Origin: JAHDDH01 sp963922775 | GTDB taxonomy: Bacteria; Bacteroidota; Bacteroidia; Cytophagales; Amoebophilaceae | NCBI GenBank assembly: GCA_963922775.1 | Contig: CAWUJG010000009.1 | Span: forward strand, 1 to 46,310 | Direction: 5' to 3' | Length of the DNA: 46,310 nt | In this document: positions 45,884 to 46,310 of the stretch, piece after piece | How the letters are laid out: every line of letters starts with the position of its first letter | Numbering within the stretch: the first letter of the stretch is position 1 | Notes under the pieces: model-generated | Seen by the model: only the letters and a program-made list of their open reading frames with translations | Told to the model about the DNA's origin: nothing | Database searches by the model: none | Position numbers and translations under genes: made by a program

Positions 45884-46310
45884 ATGCTAGATAACTTACC
45901 CTCAAAAACAGTCTATCCCTTAGAATTTGCTAACCCTACTTATGATATATCCTTTAAACAACTATTTGGGAATATAGAAAATGAAAGGATAATAATAGAT
46001 TTTATCAACACTCTATTTGACTTTGAAGGAGAAAATACCATAACAGGACTCGAAGTCTTTAGCACAGAAAACACCCCGTTGCTAGGGATGAAAAAAAAAA
46101 GCAGTGTAGATGTAAAATACCTTTATAAAGGCATAACACAAAAAGGTCAAGTAATAATAGAAATGCAACGGGCAAATCCTACCTACTTCATGGATCGTCT
46201 TCAATATTATACTTCTTACTCCTTATGCAATACAGTAAATTCCTTTGCCTTTAGCAAACAAGAAGAGAAAAAATTACGTTCACCTTATGCTATCTCTCCC
46301 ATATATACCT
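45884..46310 (+). CDS. Rpn/PDDEXK_2-type nuclease (3' end beyond window)
   Basis: At least 142 codons are open from the ATG at 45884 to the window edge. Visible are FANPTYDISFKQLFGNI, SSVDVKYLYKGITQKGQVIIEMQ (Asp76, Glu93, Gln95, the D...E-x-Q active site of this family) and YFMDRLQYYTSYSL. It closely resembles the broken copy at 35325 and is more distant from the pair at 23700-26338. It lacks a signal peptide. It follows rpoZ after 216 bases, where Bacteroidota genomes often have coaBC, so it may be an insertion. No flanking inverted repeats are seen at the left side. Confidence 0.85.
   Translation, partial: MLDNLPSKTVYPLEFANPTYDISFKQLFGNIENERIIIDFINTLFDFEGENTITGLEVFSTENTPLLGMKKKSSVDVKYLYKGITQKGQVIIEMQRANPTYFMDRLQYYTSYSLCNTVNSFAFSKQEEKKLRSPYAISPIYT

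Overview
This 46.3-kb window is AT-rich, gene-dense and clearly bacterial. Several gene families place it in Bacteroidota: GldK-L-M-N motility/secretion genes in order, two subunits of alternative complex III, a Bacteroidota-type omega subunit overlapping bamD, and MurA with the Asp form of its active-site loop. Very high AT content, many A10-A13 tracts inside genes, orphan pathway genes and repeated Rpn-type PD-(D/E)XK genes suggest a reduced, host-associated genome. The best guess is an Amoebophilaceae-like endosymbiont (the Cardinium/Amoebophilus group). That placement is inference from content and was not tested by phylogeny.

Layout. Positions 1-1120 hold the 3' part of a 23S rRNA gene and a 5S rRNA gene. 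Positions 1610-5052 hold a sodium-symporter/degenerate-kinase protein and an HD hydrolase that look like one gene split at an A9 run. Positions 5243-8586 (minus) carry a small lipoprotein, murI, serS and aroK. Positions 8895-13804 (plus) carry gapA and an oligopeptide ABC importer (oppBCDF) without a binding protein. Then come aspS (minus), a dCMP deaminase, pdxS, murA, dnaN, a DnaQ-fold exonuclease and groES-groEL with a strong terminator.

Positions 23700-26338 hold two tandem PD-(D/E)XK (Rpn/PDDEXK_2-like) proteins. The first has a lipoprotein signal peptide, and both share a distinctive C-terminal module. Positions 26585-35058 hold respiratory remnants (ActF, ActE, cytochrome oxidase subunit IV, a SCO-like protein without copper ligands), together with a membrane metallophosphoesterase, lgt and an AddB-like nuclease. 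A broken Rpn copy at 35325-36015 precedes a minus-strand run of six genes: gldK, gldL, gldM, gldN, an Omp85-like protein and mnmE. The right end carries tRNA-Leu(CAA), tRNA-Asn(GUU), bamD, rpoZ and a further Rpn gene cut by the window edge.

How the parts fit. Envelope functions dominate: peptidoglycan precursors (murI, murA), lipoprotein maturation (lgt), outer-membrane assembly (bamD, Omp85-like) and the Gld/type IX motor core. Peptide import (opp) fits a cell that lives on host amino acids. Energy metabolism shows GAPDH plus an incomplete set of respiratory genes. The least explained material is the exported-looking nuclease-fold lipoprotein with its tandem paralogue, and the poly(A) split in the symporter-HD gene.
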